Positions 51,401-59,726 of a stretch of 64,000 nt of DNA are shown one piece after another. The DNA is from an uncultured Bacteroidia bacterium (GTDB taxonomy: Bacteria > Bacteroidota > Bacteroidia > Bacteroidales > UBA932). A program made the translations under genes and the position numbers. The notes below the pieces were generated by a model that saw nothing but the letters and a program-made list of their open reading frames with translations, searched no databases and had not been told where the DNA came from. Location of the stretch: the NCBI GenBank assembly GCA_902789395.1, contig CADANY010000001.1:186001-250000 (forward strand), given 5' to 3'. Numbering within the stretch: the stretch's first letter is position 1; the number at the start of each line of letters is the position of its first letter.

Positions 51401-52977
51401 TCGATATCTCCAGCGAGGATACGGCCATCCGGGACGGCCTCCTCAGGATCGGTTTCACCAATGTCGCCTACCGGGTAGCCGGCCCGCTGTCACTCACGAA
51501 CGGCGGTCTCCAGTTCCATAACATGAGTATCTCAGACGGAGAAAAGGGCACGGGAACGCTCTCCGGCGGTATCCTGTACGAAGATTTGTTCAAGGATCCC
51601 AGGCTTGACGTCCAAGTCCGGATGAGGGATATGCTTGCCCTCGATCTGACCGGAGAGATGAACAGCACCTTCTATGGAACGGTCTACGGGACCGGCCGTG
51701 TCGGGGTAACCGGCCCCTTCGACAATATCCTGATCAATGTTGATGCGACTACCGCACGGGAAGGGGATCTCCATATCCCGCTGGGGAACAAGGCCTCTAA
51801 TAAATCAATGGATCTGCTGACCTTCACGGAAAAAGATAAGGAGATCTACATCGACCCGTATGATATGATGATGCAACGCTTCTCCTCGAAACGGAAGAAG
51901 GCAAGCGACCTGGGTGTCAAACTCCGCGTCCGGGCAACACCGGACGTCACGGCCCATGTCGAAATCGACAAATCGTCCGGCAGCGCTCTGACCGGACAGG
52001 GTTCCGGAACCATCGAAATCGAGACGCGTACGAGCAATGAACTCTTCACGATCAACGGGGACTATACCCTGACCTCCGGCAGTTTCAAATTCTCCGCCCT
52101 CGGGATCGTAAACAGGGACTTCACCCTGCAGGACGGCAGCTCAGTCCGTTTCAACGGAGATATCATGGACTCCGATTTGAACATCGACGGTCTCTACGTG
52201 ACCAAGGCTTCGCTTTCCAGCCTTCTTTCGGACGAAAGCGCAGCCCCGACACGGCGTACAGTCAACTGCGGCATCAAGATTACCGACAAATTGCGGAATC
52301 CCCAGGTCAAGTTCTCAATCGACATCCCGGACATCGATCCGACGACACAGACCCTCGTATCCAGCGCCCTCAACACCGAAGACAACATCCAAAAACAGTT
52401 CGTCTACCTGCTCGTCGCCGGCAGTTTCCTGCCAAGCGAGCAGTCGGGGATCGTTAATAATTCCAGCAGTATGCTCTACAGCAACGTCTCCAGCATCATG
52501 GCGGGTCAGCTCAACAACATCTTCCAGAAACTGGAGATCCCGCTGGACCTCGGTCTCAATTACGAGTCTACCGAGCAGGGGGCTGAGATCTTTGACGTAG
52601 CCCTCTCTACCCAACTCTTCCATAACCGGGTTATCGTCAACGGGACAATAGGAAACCGCCAGTACGGGACGGGCGGCAGCACGGACGAGGTCGTCGGCGA
52701 TCTCGATATCGATGTCAAACTGAACCGCCCGGGGACCCTCCGGCTGAACCTGTTCTCGCACTCGGCGGACAAGTACACCAACTACCTGGACAACAGCCAG
52801 CGAAGCGGTGCTGGTATCGCCTACCAGCGGGAATTCGACTCTTTCACCCAATTCCTGCGAGAACTCTTCTCGCCCAAATCGCGCCGGGAAGAGAGGATGG
52901 GACAGCAGATGAGGGATATGATCACCCTCCAGATCGACTCGACCGGAAAAGCAAACATAATCAATGAAAATGAATAG
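48403..52977 (+). CDS. Translocation/assembly module TamB-like protein (AsmA-like superfamily)
   Basis: 1524 residues from ATG 48403. One N-terminal membrane anchor (MRKALKITVRILAAVLLLLLLLAFAIQF) precedes a very long, strand-rich region of the bridge type expected for lipid-transfer proteins. The DUF490 domain at the C-terminus (about 1100-1500) contains GSGTIEIETRTSNELFTINGDYTLTSGSFKF and LNTEDNIQKQFVYLLVAGSFLP. TamB-like proteins span the periplasm and move phospholipids to the outer membrane or assist barrel assembly. No tamA/BamA-type partner lies next to it. The following rsmI-like gene begins within its last codons. Confidence 0.93.
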   Translation: MRKALKITVRILAAVLLLLLLLAFAIQFPPVQTFLTHKTLAALEDKLGGEISVGSVEIKPVSAVILKDVLITDKEPTLDTAGTSLPVVDTFVRAGYIAATLSVKSLFSGGGIHIKRAVIKDAEFNLALQKDSLGESVSNLARVFRLKNTHEVPHDTGNLFHVDRFDIENFTFRMYNYPMAREYKETGREIPKDAIDWNDLEITADLKGKDLRFSHSIMSGDAERIRIREKSGYTAELSGQARVGVGETIVRGLHLRDSFSDLDLNRLQLSYKDISAFSNFMDEVRIRGEIRPSLLDMRSIRYFAPALAGNTFRADIQGSIDGPVSDLQIGRLSFRDPSSGVAGNLAGRVTGLPDLAGVKTEFDVRNLSFSTDGLGKLIREWAPGVKMDLSKVAPGKTLTFNGKGKGPVNHLHLSGTLGAPSVGEAVADLDISHLIDASKDLSVKGNLKTKDLDIGTIIGTDAVRQISLDTRLGATLAKSGPEVVIDSLRVSRLNALGYDYSDIWATGTYSNEAFDGRIVCHDKNLNFILQGLFNLSNSTKNAAYQFYANVGYADLNALNIDKRGKSKVSFRTKADFIYVNKEDILGDINVADLVLENDEGRHNIGNISILSHSNDEVHRMRLNSSFADGTYLSSRSIFKMARDIRNLTLDKELPALSGNAAPAWDGTTYDLSLNFHDSRDLLSFALPGLYIADSTAIRMKISPDGVLKGNVRSGRIAFGNQYVKGLNLNLDNSGNGLVGNFTSPEINVAGIQFRDNSGSLFAEDNRVGISYNYRNGEDDGGSVYLNGDFSRDEDGSLALTARALPSQIRYDGKTWEINSEDIRLQDKKWDIRQLRAFCDDQTLLVDGGFSPESADTLTVRMERFDLGIANSLIPMQMDIHGRATGKAFLISPSKPQPGMLVNLICDSTAIAGHPAGQIRLESAWNDEAKRFDILAKNELDGKTNFDIGGFFRPSDRRIDLLADMDGFNLGYAAPVLSSVFSETEGLLDGKIHIQGPLNNLDISSEDTAIRDGLLRIGFTNVAYRVAGPLSLTNGGLQFHNMSISDGEKGTGTLSGGILYEDLFKDPRLDVQVRMRDMLALDLTGEMNSTFYGTVYGTGRVGVTGPFDNILINVDATTAREGDLHIPLGNKASNKSMDLLTFTEKDKEIYIDPYDMMMQRFSSKRKKASDLGVKLRVRATPDVTAHVEIDKSSGSALTGQGSGTIEIETRTSNELFTINGDYTLTSGSFKFSALGIVNRDFTLQDGSSVRFNGDIMDSDLNIDGLYVTKASLSSLLSDESAAPTRRTVNCGIKITDKLRNPQVKFSIDIPDIDPTTQTLVSSALNTEDNIQKQFVYLLVAGSFLPSEQSGIVNNSSSMLYSNVSSIMAGQLNNIFQKLEIPLDLGLNYESTEQGAEIFDVALSTQLFHNRVIVNGTIGNRQYGTGGSTDEVVGDLDIDVKLNRPGTLRLNLFSHSADKYTNYLDNSQRSGAGIAYQREFDSFTQFLRELFSPKSRREERMGQQMRDMITLQIDSTGKANIINENE

Positions 52978-53677
52978 AGGAACCCTATATCTGATTCCCT
53001 CCCCGCTCGGGGACAACGACCCGGCTGAAGTGATACCGGAGCCCGCACTCGAAACAGCGAGGCGGCTGAAGGTATTTGTGGTGGAAGAGGTCCGCACCGT
53101 CCGGCGTTTTCTGTCCAGAGCCGGGCTTAAAGGCCATATCGGGGAGTTGGAATTCCATGAACTCAACGAGCATACCGATCCGAAGGAAGTCGAAGCCTAC
53201 CTTCACCTTTTCGATAACGGGCAGGATGTCGGGCTGATTTCGGAAGCCGGGCTCCCTGCCGTCGCAGACCCCGGTGCCCAGCTGGTCAGCCTCTGCCACC
53301 GGGAAGGAATCCGCGTCGTCCCTTTCACCGGGCCGTCTTCTCTGATGCTCGCCCTGATGGGATCGGGCCTGAACGGACAATCCTTCGCCTTCTGCGGTTA
53401 TCTTCCTGCCAAGACCGAAGAGCGCCGGGCTATGATCCGGAAGATCGAGAAACGGTCATCGACAGAGCACCAGACGCAGATTTTCATCGAGACGCCCTAC
53501 CGGAACGATTCCTTATTCAAGGATCTGCTCGCGACCTGTGCGGACCGGACGAAAATCACGGTCGCTGCCAATCTGACCCTTCCGGATGCCTTTATCCGCA
53601 CCTGCAGCGTATCGGCATGGAAAAAAAGCGGACTGGTCATCGAAAAACGTCCCTGTGTCTTCCTGATGCTTGCCTGA
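52964..53677 (+). CDS. SAM-dependent methyltransferase, RsmI/tetrapyrrole-methylase family
   Basis: 237 residues. The tetrapyrrole-methylase fold is shown by GTLYLIPSPLGDNDPAEVIPE at the start, DVGLISEAGLPAVADPGAQLV (AdoMet-binding loop) and VVPFTGPSSLMLALMGSGL. The PLG and AGxPxxxDPG motifs are those of RsmI, which methylates the 2'-OH of C1402 in 16S rRNA, but Bacteroidota have this shorter relative whose target is less certain. ATG 52964 overlaps the tamB-like stop by 14 bases; ATG 52970 is an alternative. Confidence 0.85.
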   Translation: MKMNRGTLYLIPSPLGDNDPAEVIPEPALETARRLKVFVVEEVRTVRRFLSRAGLKGHIGELEFHELNEHTDPKEVEAYLHLFDNGQDVGLISEAGLPAVADPGAQLVSLCHREGIRVVPFTGPSSLMLALMGSGLNGQSFAFCGYLPAKTEERRAMIRKIEKRSSTEHQTQIFIETPYRNDSLFKDLLATCADRTKITVAANLTLPDAFIRTCSVSAWKKSGLVIEKRPCVFLMLA

Positions 53678-53683
53678 CCGACT

Positions 53684-54931
53684 ATGAGAATCGCTTTCAC
53701 AACCCTTGGCTGCAAACTGAATTACGCAGAGACCTCTACCTATGAAAGAGGACTCCGCGCCTATGGTCACGAGACCGTTTCCTGGGACCAGCCGGCCGAC
53801 GCCTACCTCATCAATACCTGCGCCGTCACCCAGACGGCGGAAAAAAAGTCCCGGAACCTGATCCGGAAAGCCCATAAACTGGCTCCGGACGCTCCCATTG
53901 CAGTCACCGGCTGCTATGCATCACTTCGAAGGGATGAAATCCTCGGAATCGAAGGCGTCGTCCGCGTTTTCGGAGCGAAAGAGAAAAAGAGAATCGTTCC
54001 CGAACTGCTTCACCTGCTCGGAGACAAGGAATCCGTTCCCGATGTACCGGGAGATACCCTCGAAGCCTACTCCAGCGGAGAGAGGACCCGTTCTTTCTTG
54101 AAAGTCCAGGATGGATGCAATAATTTCTGCGCCTACTGCACGGTTCCTTTTGCCAGGGGCGAAAGCCGCAACATACCCGTCTGCGAGCTTGTAAAGCAAG
54201 CGGAAGCGATTGCTGCAGAAGGAATTAAAGAAATCGTCCTGACGGGAGTCAACACCGGGGACTTCGGACGGACAACCGGAGAAAGTTTCCTGGATCTCTT
54301 AAAAGCGCTCGACACGGTCGAGGGAATCGAACGGTACCGGATCTCATCGATTGAACCGAACCTCATTACCGAGGAAATCGTAGACTGGATCGCTTCTGGA
54401 ACAAAATTCCAGCATCATTTCCATATTCCGCTCCAAAGTGGAAGCGACACGATTCTCCGCAAGGTAGGACGACGGTACGACACCGCCCTCTTTGCTTCCC
54501 GGATCGACTATATCCGGAAAGCGCTTGAGCATCCGGGAGAGCCGAAAGTGTTCTTCGGAATCGACGTAATCGTCGGACTTCCCGGAGAGACCGAAGAGCT
54601 TTTCATGGAAACCTATGCCTTCCTCCGCGACCGGATCAAACCCGCCTTTATCCATATTTTCCCTTACTCCAGGCGTCCCGGGACCCGTGCCGCCCTCATG
54701 AAAGACCAGGTACAGGACCGTATCAAAACGGAACGCGTCGAACGTCTCGAAGCCCTCTGCCGGGAACTGCATGAGGACTTTATCGCTCAGAACAGGGGCT
54801 TGACCGATAAGGTCCTATGGGAGTCATCCGTCCATGAAGGCATGATGGGCGGTTATACCGGCAATTACATCCGCATCGAACGTCCTTATGACCCGTCCAG
54901 GGCGGGAACCGTTGAAACCGTAACGATATGA
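53684..54931 (+). CDS. mtaB: tRNA t6A37 methylthiotransferase MtaB
   Basis: 415 residues. The N-terminal UPF0004 domain has three cluster-binding cysteines (TLGCKLNYAET, NTCAVTQTAEKKSR, TGCYASLR). The radical SAM domain has CNNFCAYCTVPFARGESR, and a C-terminal TRAM-like domain ends the protein. The CKLNYAE wording and length match MtaB rather than MiaB or RimO. It converts t6A to ms2t6A, downstream of TsaD chemistry. It overlaps the MBL hydrolase gene by 4 bases. Confidence 0.94.
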   Translation: MRIAFTTLGCKLNYAETSTYERGLRAYGHETVSWDQPADAYLINTCAVTQTAEKKSRNLIRKAHKLAPDAPIAVTGCYASLRRDEILGIEGVVRVFGAKEKKRIVPELLHLLGDKESVPDVPGDTLEAYSSGERTRSFLKVQDGCNNFCAYCTVPFARGESRNIPVCELVKQAEAIAAEGIKEIVLTGVNTGDFGRTTGESFLDLLKALDTVEGIERYRISSIEPNLITEEIVDWIASGTKFQHHFHIPLQSGSDTILRKVGRRYDTALFASRIDYIRKALEHPGEPKVFFGIDVIVGLPGETEELFMETYAFLRDRIKPAFIHIFPYSRRPGTRAALMKDQVQDRIKTERVERLEALCRELHEDFIAQNRGLTDKVLWESSVHEGMMGGYTGNYIRIERPYDPSRAGTVETVTI

Positions 54932-55863
54932 AAGCGAAGCTGACCTTTCTCGGAACGGGAACCTCCCAGGGCGTTCCGATTATCGGATGCCACTGCCCGG
55001 TCTGCAGCAGTGCCGATCCGCGGGACAAAAGGTTCAGGGCCTCAGCCCTGGTTGAATATGCGGGCCTGACGGTCCTTGTCGACGCCGGTCCTGATTTCCG
55101 GATGCAAATGCTCTCCCAAGACGTCTGTCACCTGGATGCTATCCTATTGACTCACAACCATAAAGACCATACCGGCGGGCTCGACGACGTGCGCTCCCTC
55201 AATTATACGGACCGCAGTGCCGTGGATATTTTCTGCGAGCCGGCCGTCCTCGAATCCCTGCGCCGCGAATACGGCTACGCCTTTGAAGAACACAAGTATC
55301 CGGGAGCCCCGGAATGGCATGTCCATACCATCGGGAACGTCCCCTTCCTGGTCCGTACTTCCCGTTCCCAGGGCGAACTCGTATGGGTCCATGATATCGG
55401 ATACTTCGAGAAATTTCCTGACGGAACCCTCCATCCTTCCGATTCCGCCGTCAAACCAGCCGAAGCCGCACCGGAAGGCGCCTTGATTCCCTCCGGCGCC
55501 GCCCGGATCATCCCGATCCGGGGCTATCACGACAAGATGCCCGTGCTTGGATTCCGTTTCGGAAATATCGCCTATATTACGGACATGAGTTCCATCCCGG
55601 AAGAAGAATTCGCCAAACTGCAAGGATTGTCCCACCTGACCCTCAATACAGTCGGATACAAACCGCACCATTCCCATTTTTCCCTGGACGAGGCACTCTC
55701 CCTGGCGGACCGGATCGGTGCCGGACATACCTGGCTGACGCACCTCAGCCACACGTTTCCTGTCTATGATACGTTTTGCCGTGATCTGGCAGACATGTGC
55801 AGGGAAAAGCGGATCCGCTCGACGGTCCTCCCCGCTTATGACGGACTGACAATCGAAGACTAA
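54928..55863 (+). CDS. MBL-fold metallohydrolase (PhnP-like)
   Basis: 311 residues. The metallo-beta-lactamase signature is LLTHNHKDHTGGLDDVRSL, followed by GYHDKMPVLGFRFG, IAYITDMSSIP and a final THLSHTFP histidine. The N-terminal GTGTSQGVPIIGCHCPVC with two or three cysteines resembles PhnP-type phosphodiesterases, which use such a zinc site for structure. No phosphonate genes are near, so the substrate is open. It overlaps mtaB by 4 bases and is tail-to-tail with umuC (4-base overlap). Confidence 0.88.
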   Translation: MKAKLTFLGTGTSQGVPIIGCHCPVCSSADPRDKRFRASALVEYAGLTVLVDAGPDFRMQMLSQDVCHLDAILLTHNHKDHTGGLDDVRSLNYTDRSAVDIFCEPAVLESLRREYGYAFEEHKYPGAPEWHVHTIGNVPFLVRTSRSQGELVWVHDIGYFEKFPDGTLHPSDSAVKPAEAAPEGALIPSGAARIIPIRGYHDKMPVLGFRFGNIAYITDMSSIPEEEFAKLQGLSHLTLNTVGYKPHHSHFSLDEALSLADRIGAGHTWLTHLSHTFPVYDTFCRDLADMCREKRIRSTVLPAYDGLTIED

Positions 55864-57122
55864 TGGATCTCCATCAATTCGGACCAATCGGTTGAGAAAC
55901 GCTGGGAACGGTGTTCCATCCGGATTCCGTCGGCATAATGGCCGGGACGCTGGACGGCCAGGCGCAGATACTGCCGGCCCGTCACATTGACTTCATCCAT
56001 GATCCGGGAGATCCGGTCATTCTTTTCGCGTTCCTGCTTTCTCTCATCGAACAGATCGGGCTGGACATAGCGCCCATCCTTGATATCCATCACGATAACC
56101 CCAGCCTTCTTATAGCGGATTCCCCCCCGGTAGATCCGCTTCGTAATCCGCAAAGCCGCGCTGACGATATCCGAAGTATTGCTCGTCGGGACATCAAACC
56201 GCTCCAGATCCTGCGGGAAATACTGTTCCAGATCATCCCGGAAGCGATTACTCATCAGAAAAACGCCTACTGTTCCGGCAACAGAGCCCTCATCACGGAG
56301 TTTCCGCGCGCAGATGGCAGCGAAATCAGAAACCCGCAGCGACAGTTCTTCAAGATCCGATATCATATCGGCAAAGGAACGTGACGTGCAGATTGTCTGC
56401 CGCCGTTCCCGTTCTTCTTCGACAATGACTGGAATCCCACGGAGTTCCATCCAGGTCCTGACTCCGATGATTCCCATCCGTTCCTGCACCCACTCCTGCG
56501 GTCTTTCAGCAAAGTCTGCCGCCGTATGGATCCCAGCCTTGACCATTTTCGGGGCGCTCCGCCATCCGATTCCCCAGACATCGTCTATCGGGGTGAGATT
56601 CAGGGCTTTCCGCCGCTTCTCGTCCGTATCGATGACGCAGACCCCTTTATAGCCGGGATACCGCTTGGCGAAATGGTTGGCAACCTTGGCCAGGGTCCGG
56701 GTCGGAGCAATACCGACACTCACCGGGATACCGACCCAGCGGCGGACCCTCCGGATAATCTCACGGGCGATGGGAATGAGTCTGTCGACGGGGATCCCGT
56801 CCATGACAAGAAAGGCTTCGTCGATGGAATAGATTTCCAATTTCGGGGCGAATTCCCGGAGTATGGACATGACCCGGGCGGAAAGATCGCCATAGAGCGT
56901 ATAGTTCGAAGAACGAACATGGAGGACGCCGCTGTCGACCAGGGGACGGACCTTGAAAAAGGGAGTTCCCATCTTGATTCCCATGGCTTTGCTTTCATTG
57001 CTCCGCGCGACGACACAACCGTCATTATTGGAGAGGACCACGACCGGTTTCCCCTCCAGCTGCGGCTGAAAGGCTCTTTCGCAAGAAACGAAAAAATTGT
57101 TGCAGTCAACCAGAAGGAACAT
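55860..57122 (-). CDS. umuC: Y-family DNA polymerase, UmuC type
   Basis: 420 residues from ATG 57122. Catalytic motifs: FLLVDCNNFFVSCERAF (first metal aspartate), VVVLSNNDGCVVARS, SIDEAFLVMDG (SIDE box), then a helix-hairpin-helix and little-finger region (KRYPGYKGVCVIDTDEKR; DVWGIGWRSAPKMVKAGI). It performs translesion synthesis with UmuD'. The C-terminus lacks an obvious beta-clamp motif. Its start shares one base with the M64 peptidase stop (TGATG), placing it third in the umuD-M64-umuC unit. Confidence 0.95.
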   Translation of the reverse strand: MFLLVDCNNFFVSCERAFQPQLEGKPVVVLSNNDGCVVARSNESKAMGIKMGTPFFKVRPLVDSGVLHVRSSNYTLYGDLSARVMSILREFAPKLEIYSIDEAFLVMDGIPVDRLIPIAREIIRRVRRWVGIPVSVGIAPTRTLAKVANHFAKRYPGYKGVCVIDTDEKRRKALNLTPIDDVWGIGWRSAPKMVKAGIHTAADFAERPQEWVQERMGIIGVRTWMELRGIPVIVEEERERRQTICTSRSFADMISDLEELSLRVSDFAAICARKLRDEGSVAGTVGVFLMSNRFRDDLEQYFPQDLERFDVPTSNTSDIVSAALRITKRIYRGGIRYKKAGVIVMDIKDGRYVQPDLFDERKQEREKNDRISRIMDEVNVTGRQYLRLAVQRPGHYADGIRMEHRSQRFSTDWSELMEIH

Positions 57123-58363
57123 CACTCCTCCGCCGTATAATAATCGATGATCCGGTTAATGGCACGGGTACAGACCGGACAGAAATCCGGGCACGAGTTG
57201 GTTTTCATCCTACAGTCCTCAGCCGGCCGGAAAACGCCCTTCGACGTATAACCTCCTCCTTCGAAAAGACCGGCTTTCCCTTCGTCGAGAAGATCTTTCC
57301 ATTTCGATAGGAAATCAATTTTCGTAGTAATGTTCGGTTCCCACGGCTCCGTATCGAGGGGATACATCGGGTCGTACATGTCATCGTAATAATACTCATC
57401 CGCCAGGCCGGCAAAAGCATGGCCGAATTCATGGACAATCACCCGGGGGAAAGTAGGGTGATCGCTGCCCATGATGGTTACGGAATTGAAAATGCCTCCG
57501 CCCCCGTAGACCGGCGTATTGGCCAGGACGATGACATGCTCGAAGGATACGGTTCCTATCGCGTCAAATACGTCTTTCATATTGGCCGTCGTTAGGTACC
57601 GGTCGACATAGAATGTATCAAAATGGGACGAAGCCACCGTACGTTTCCAGCGGCCGTCGTGCGGAACGCTGACGCCGGAATCCGGTGAGGGTACGGCGAT
57701 GGCCGTGAAATTGAAACAGTTTCTGCGGGAGGCAAAGGGCTCATGGGACAGGAGGGCCTCGACGGTACGGGCGGCATCCTTGTAGAATTTCGACCGTTCA
57801 GCCTCCGTATACCCCTCCGAGAGGATCACGACATCACAGGCCCGCCTTAGATCGCCTCCCCGGTGGAGTACCGTCCGCGAATAGCCATTGTCAGCAAGAG
57901 GACGGATCAGGATATCCGCAGGGTCCACGATATGGCTCATCCGGGCAGAGACCTTCCGGTGATGGTCCGTCAGGGTCAGGGTAACCCGGACCGGGGCCTT
58001 CGGGAAAGGAACCTGGAAACAGTTCTCAAAAGCCCGGTTGACGCGCGTCGCTTCTTCATAGGATGTCCATTCCTGGAAAAGAGTCGAGAAACTGTTGACA
58101 TACAGTATCTTGCCTGTTTCCGGATCCGACAGGCTGATCTGACCGTTCCCTTCGAGAAAAACTTGGTCCAGGCGGGTACGCCGCCCGGCCCACCCGGACG
58201 TGCGGAAGGCCTCGGCGAAATACATTTCCTGACGGGATGCATTCCCGCAGAAAACATAGTCCAGCCGCAGGGTCGCATCCTCGAAGAAGGCATCAAAATC
58301 ACCGGCGGATAATCCGGCGGCAAAAGAAAGAAGCAGTATTCCGGAAAGAATCAAACGTTTCAT
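57122..58363 (-). CDS. Secreted M64 family zinc metallopeptidase
   Basis: 413 residues with a signal peptide (MKRLILSGILLLSFAAGLSA). An N-terminal M64 prodomain-like part (about 20-150) is followed by the peptidase domain with VVILSEGYTEAE and the zinc motif VIVHEFGHAFAGLADEYYYDD near residue 308. Family members include IgA-cleaving enzymes and gut Bacteroides secreted proteases; the substrate here is unknown. It overlaps the umuD stop by 4 bases and the umuC start by one base, so it is embedded in the SOS polymerase operon. Only the HExGH...LADEY region is clearly shared with the 1060-residue M64 fusion at 15 kb. Confidence 0.92.
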   Translation of the reverse strand: MKRLILSGILLLSFAAGLSAGDFDAFFEDATLRLDYVFCGNASRQEMYFAEAFRTSGWAGRRTRLDQVFLEGNGQISLSDPETGKILYVNSFSTLFQEWTSYEEATRVNRAFENCFQVPFPKAPVRVTLTLTDHHRKVSARMSHIVDPADILIRPLADNGYSRTVLHRGGDLRRACDVVILSEGYTEAERSKFYKDAARTVEALLSHEPFASRRNCFNFTAIAVPSPDSGVSVPHDGRWKRTVASSHFDTFYVDRYLTTANMKDVFDAIGTVSFEHVIVLANTPVYGGGGIFNSVTIMGSDHPTFPRVIVHEFGHAFAGLADEYYYDDMYDPMYPLDTEPWEPNITTKIDFLSKWKDLLDEGKAGLFEGGGYTSKGVFRPAEDCRMKTNSCPDFCPVCTRAINRIIDYYTAEE

Positions 58364-58836
58364 TTTACTTTCTTGATGATATAAGTTACGACTCCCCAGA
58401 CGGTAAAGTCATTGGTATCGGTAATATGGATCGGCGGATAGGAAGGATTGGCGGGAAGAAGCCAGAGTCCATCCCGTTTCGCAGGAGCCTTGCCCGTCGA
58501 GGGATCCTTGAAAGAAATCGTCTTGAGTGTAAACTCGCCGTCGACGAAACAGACAGCCATATCCCCTTCGGAAGGATCGAGCGATTTATCTATGACGAGA
58601 ATATCTCCCTCGTCGACGCCGGCATCGACCATCGAGTCCCCGACTACCCGGCCATAATAGGTCGCGACCGGGTGACGGACCAGTTCTGCATTGAGATCGA
58701 TACAGGGGTTCATATAGTCCTGGGCAGGGGAAGGGAATCCGGCATGGACAGCCTCCAACGCCATCCCCGGCAGGCCATCCGTGTCCCTGGACGCATCCTG
58801 CGGGACCGGCGTAAGCAATAATCCTGGGTTTTCCAT
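58360..58836 (-). CDS. umuD: UmuD-type S24 peptidase
   Basis: 158 residues, without a DNA-binding helix-turn-helix. The self-cleavage site is HAGFPSPAQDY (between A32 and G33). The catalytic serine is S68 in GDSMVDAGVDEGDILVID, and the lysine is K105 in FTLKTISF. RecA filament-stimulated cleavage would yield UmuD', the partner of UmuC. It is the first gene of the unit. On the minus strand TATATTTG (58863-58856) lies 19 bases before the ATG. Confidence 0.95.
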   Translation of the reverse strand: MENPGLLLTPVPQDASRDTDGLPGMALEAVHAGFPSPAQDYMNPCIDLNAELVRHPVATYYGRVVGDSMVDAGVDEGDILVIDKSLDPSEGDMAVCFVDGEFTLKTISFKDPSTGKAPAKRDGLWLLPANPSYPPIHITDTNDFTVWGVVTYIIKKVK

Positions 58837-58855
58837 TTGAGAATCTTTCTATACA

Positions 58856-58863
58856 CAAATATA
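58856..58863 (-). promoter_or_regulatory. -7 element for umuD operon
   Basis: TATATTTG on the minus strand. The -7 elements of this operon and of the divergent gene are only 13 bases apart, so both promoters occupy the same short space. Confidence 0.5.
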
Positions 58864-58876
58864 GCATTTTGTTTAG

Positions 58877-58884
58877 TATCTTTG
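58877..58884 (+). promoter_or_regulatory. -7 element for the GNAT/Mom-like gene
   Basis: TATCTTTG ends 8 bases before ATG 58893. It lies inside GTATCTTTGCATAC, whose ends form a short inverted repeat. Confidence 0.45.
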
Positions 58885-58892
58885 CATACGGG

Positions 58893-59726
58893 ATGGAAGG
58901 ATTTACGGAAGAAGTCAGGGCTTTCCTTCATGGAAGCGGCAGGATTTTCTCCGAACGGGTTTCGGAGGATATGGTTCGTTTTAACGAAAACGGACGTCCT
59001 TTTTCGGTCATTGCGGTTCCGATCCATGAAAAAACGCCGGAAGAGGCCGCAGCAAAACAACGGATCGTCGAGTTGATTCGCCGGGAAAGCCCGCATGCCA
59101 TGATCCTTCCGGAAGACCGGTGGAGGCACTCCGGAGACCTTTTCCGTAAAAGGCTGTCCGCCCATCTCGGAATCTTTCAATCCGTTTTTGCCAGAAACTG
59201 TCTGGTCCGCCGGATTCCAAGGCCTGAAGCGGATACTTTCCTTAAGGATGTCCATAGCTACGGATCGGCCCGCTGCCGGTACGCCTACGGGCTTTTCACC
59301 GAAAAGGACGTATCGGGATTTCAGGCCGGAAGTCTCGTTGCTGCTGCGAGTTTCTCCAATGCGAGAAGGATTCTTATCGGAGACAGAAGCGCCGCCTCTT
59401 ATGAATGGATCCGTTACGCTTCCCTCCCCGGGCTCCGAGTATCGGGGGGAATGGGGAAAATCCTGAAGGCGTTCCTCCGCGATATCAGACCGGGAGACGT
59501 CATGAGTTACGCGGACCGGGAATGGTCAGAAGGCGGGGTCTACCGCCGATTGGGTTTTGTGGAAGAGGGGCTCCGGGAGCCTGTCCTCTTTTCTATCGAT
59601 CCTGTAACCTGGGAAAGAAAAGCACTTCGCAGCGGGGAGGCCGCAGCGGAAGGTGCATATTTCTTTATGAATTGGGGCAGCGTAAAATACCGGCTTACCT
59701 GTCTTCCTTCAGAATCCGATCAATAA
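58893..59726 (+). CDS. GNAT-like protein resembling phage Mom-type proteins
   Basis: 277 residues from ATG 58893. The N-terminal third (MEGFTEEVRAFLHGSGRI...) is not recognised. The C-terminal half has the layout AGSLVAAASFSNARR, YEWIRYASLPGLRVSGGMGKILKAFL, MSYADREWSEGGVYRRLGF. This resembles a family seen in phage genomes next to homing endonucleases and DNA-modification Mom-like acetyltransferases. Whether it acts on DNA, tRNA or protein is open. It is divergent from umuD and overlaps the tail of recX by 32 bases, end to end. Similarity is from memory of motif style, not a search. Confidence 0.55.
   Translation: MEGFTEEVRAFLHGSGRIFSERVSEDMVRFNENGRPFSVIAVPIHEKTPEEAAAKQRIVELIRRESPHAMILPEDRWRHSGDLFRKRLSAHLGIFQSVFARNCLVRRIPRPEADTFLKDVHSYGSARCRYAYGLFTEKDVSGFQAGSLVAAASFSNARRILIGDRSAASYEWIRYASLPGLRVSGGMGKILKAFLRDIRPGDVMSYADREWSEGGVYRRLGFVEEGLREPVLFSIDPVTWERKALRSGEAAAEGAYFFMNWGSVKYRLTCLPSESDQ

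Noticed and set aside
58876..58889. GTAT...ATAC inverted repeat as a LexA box shared with recA
   Set aside because: Only 4-base arms with different spacing from the recA palindrome; too weak to call a shared operator.
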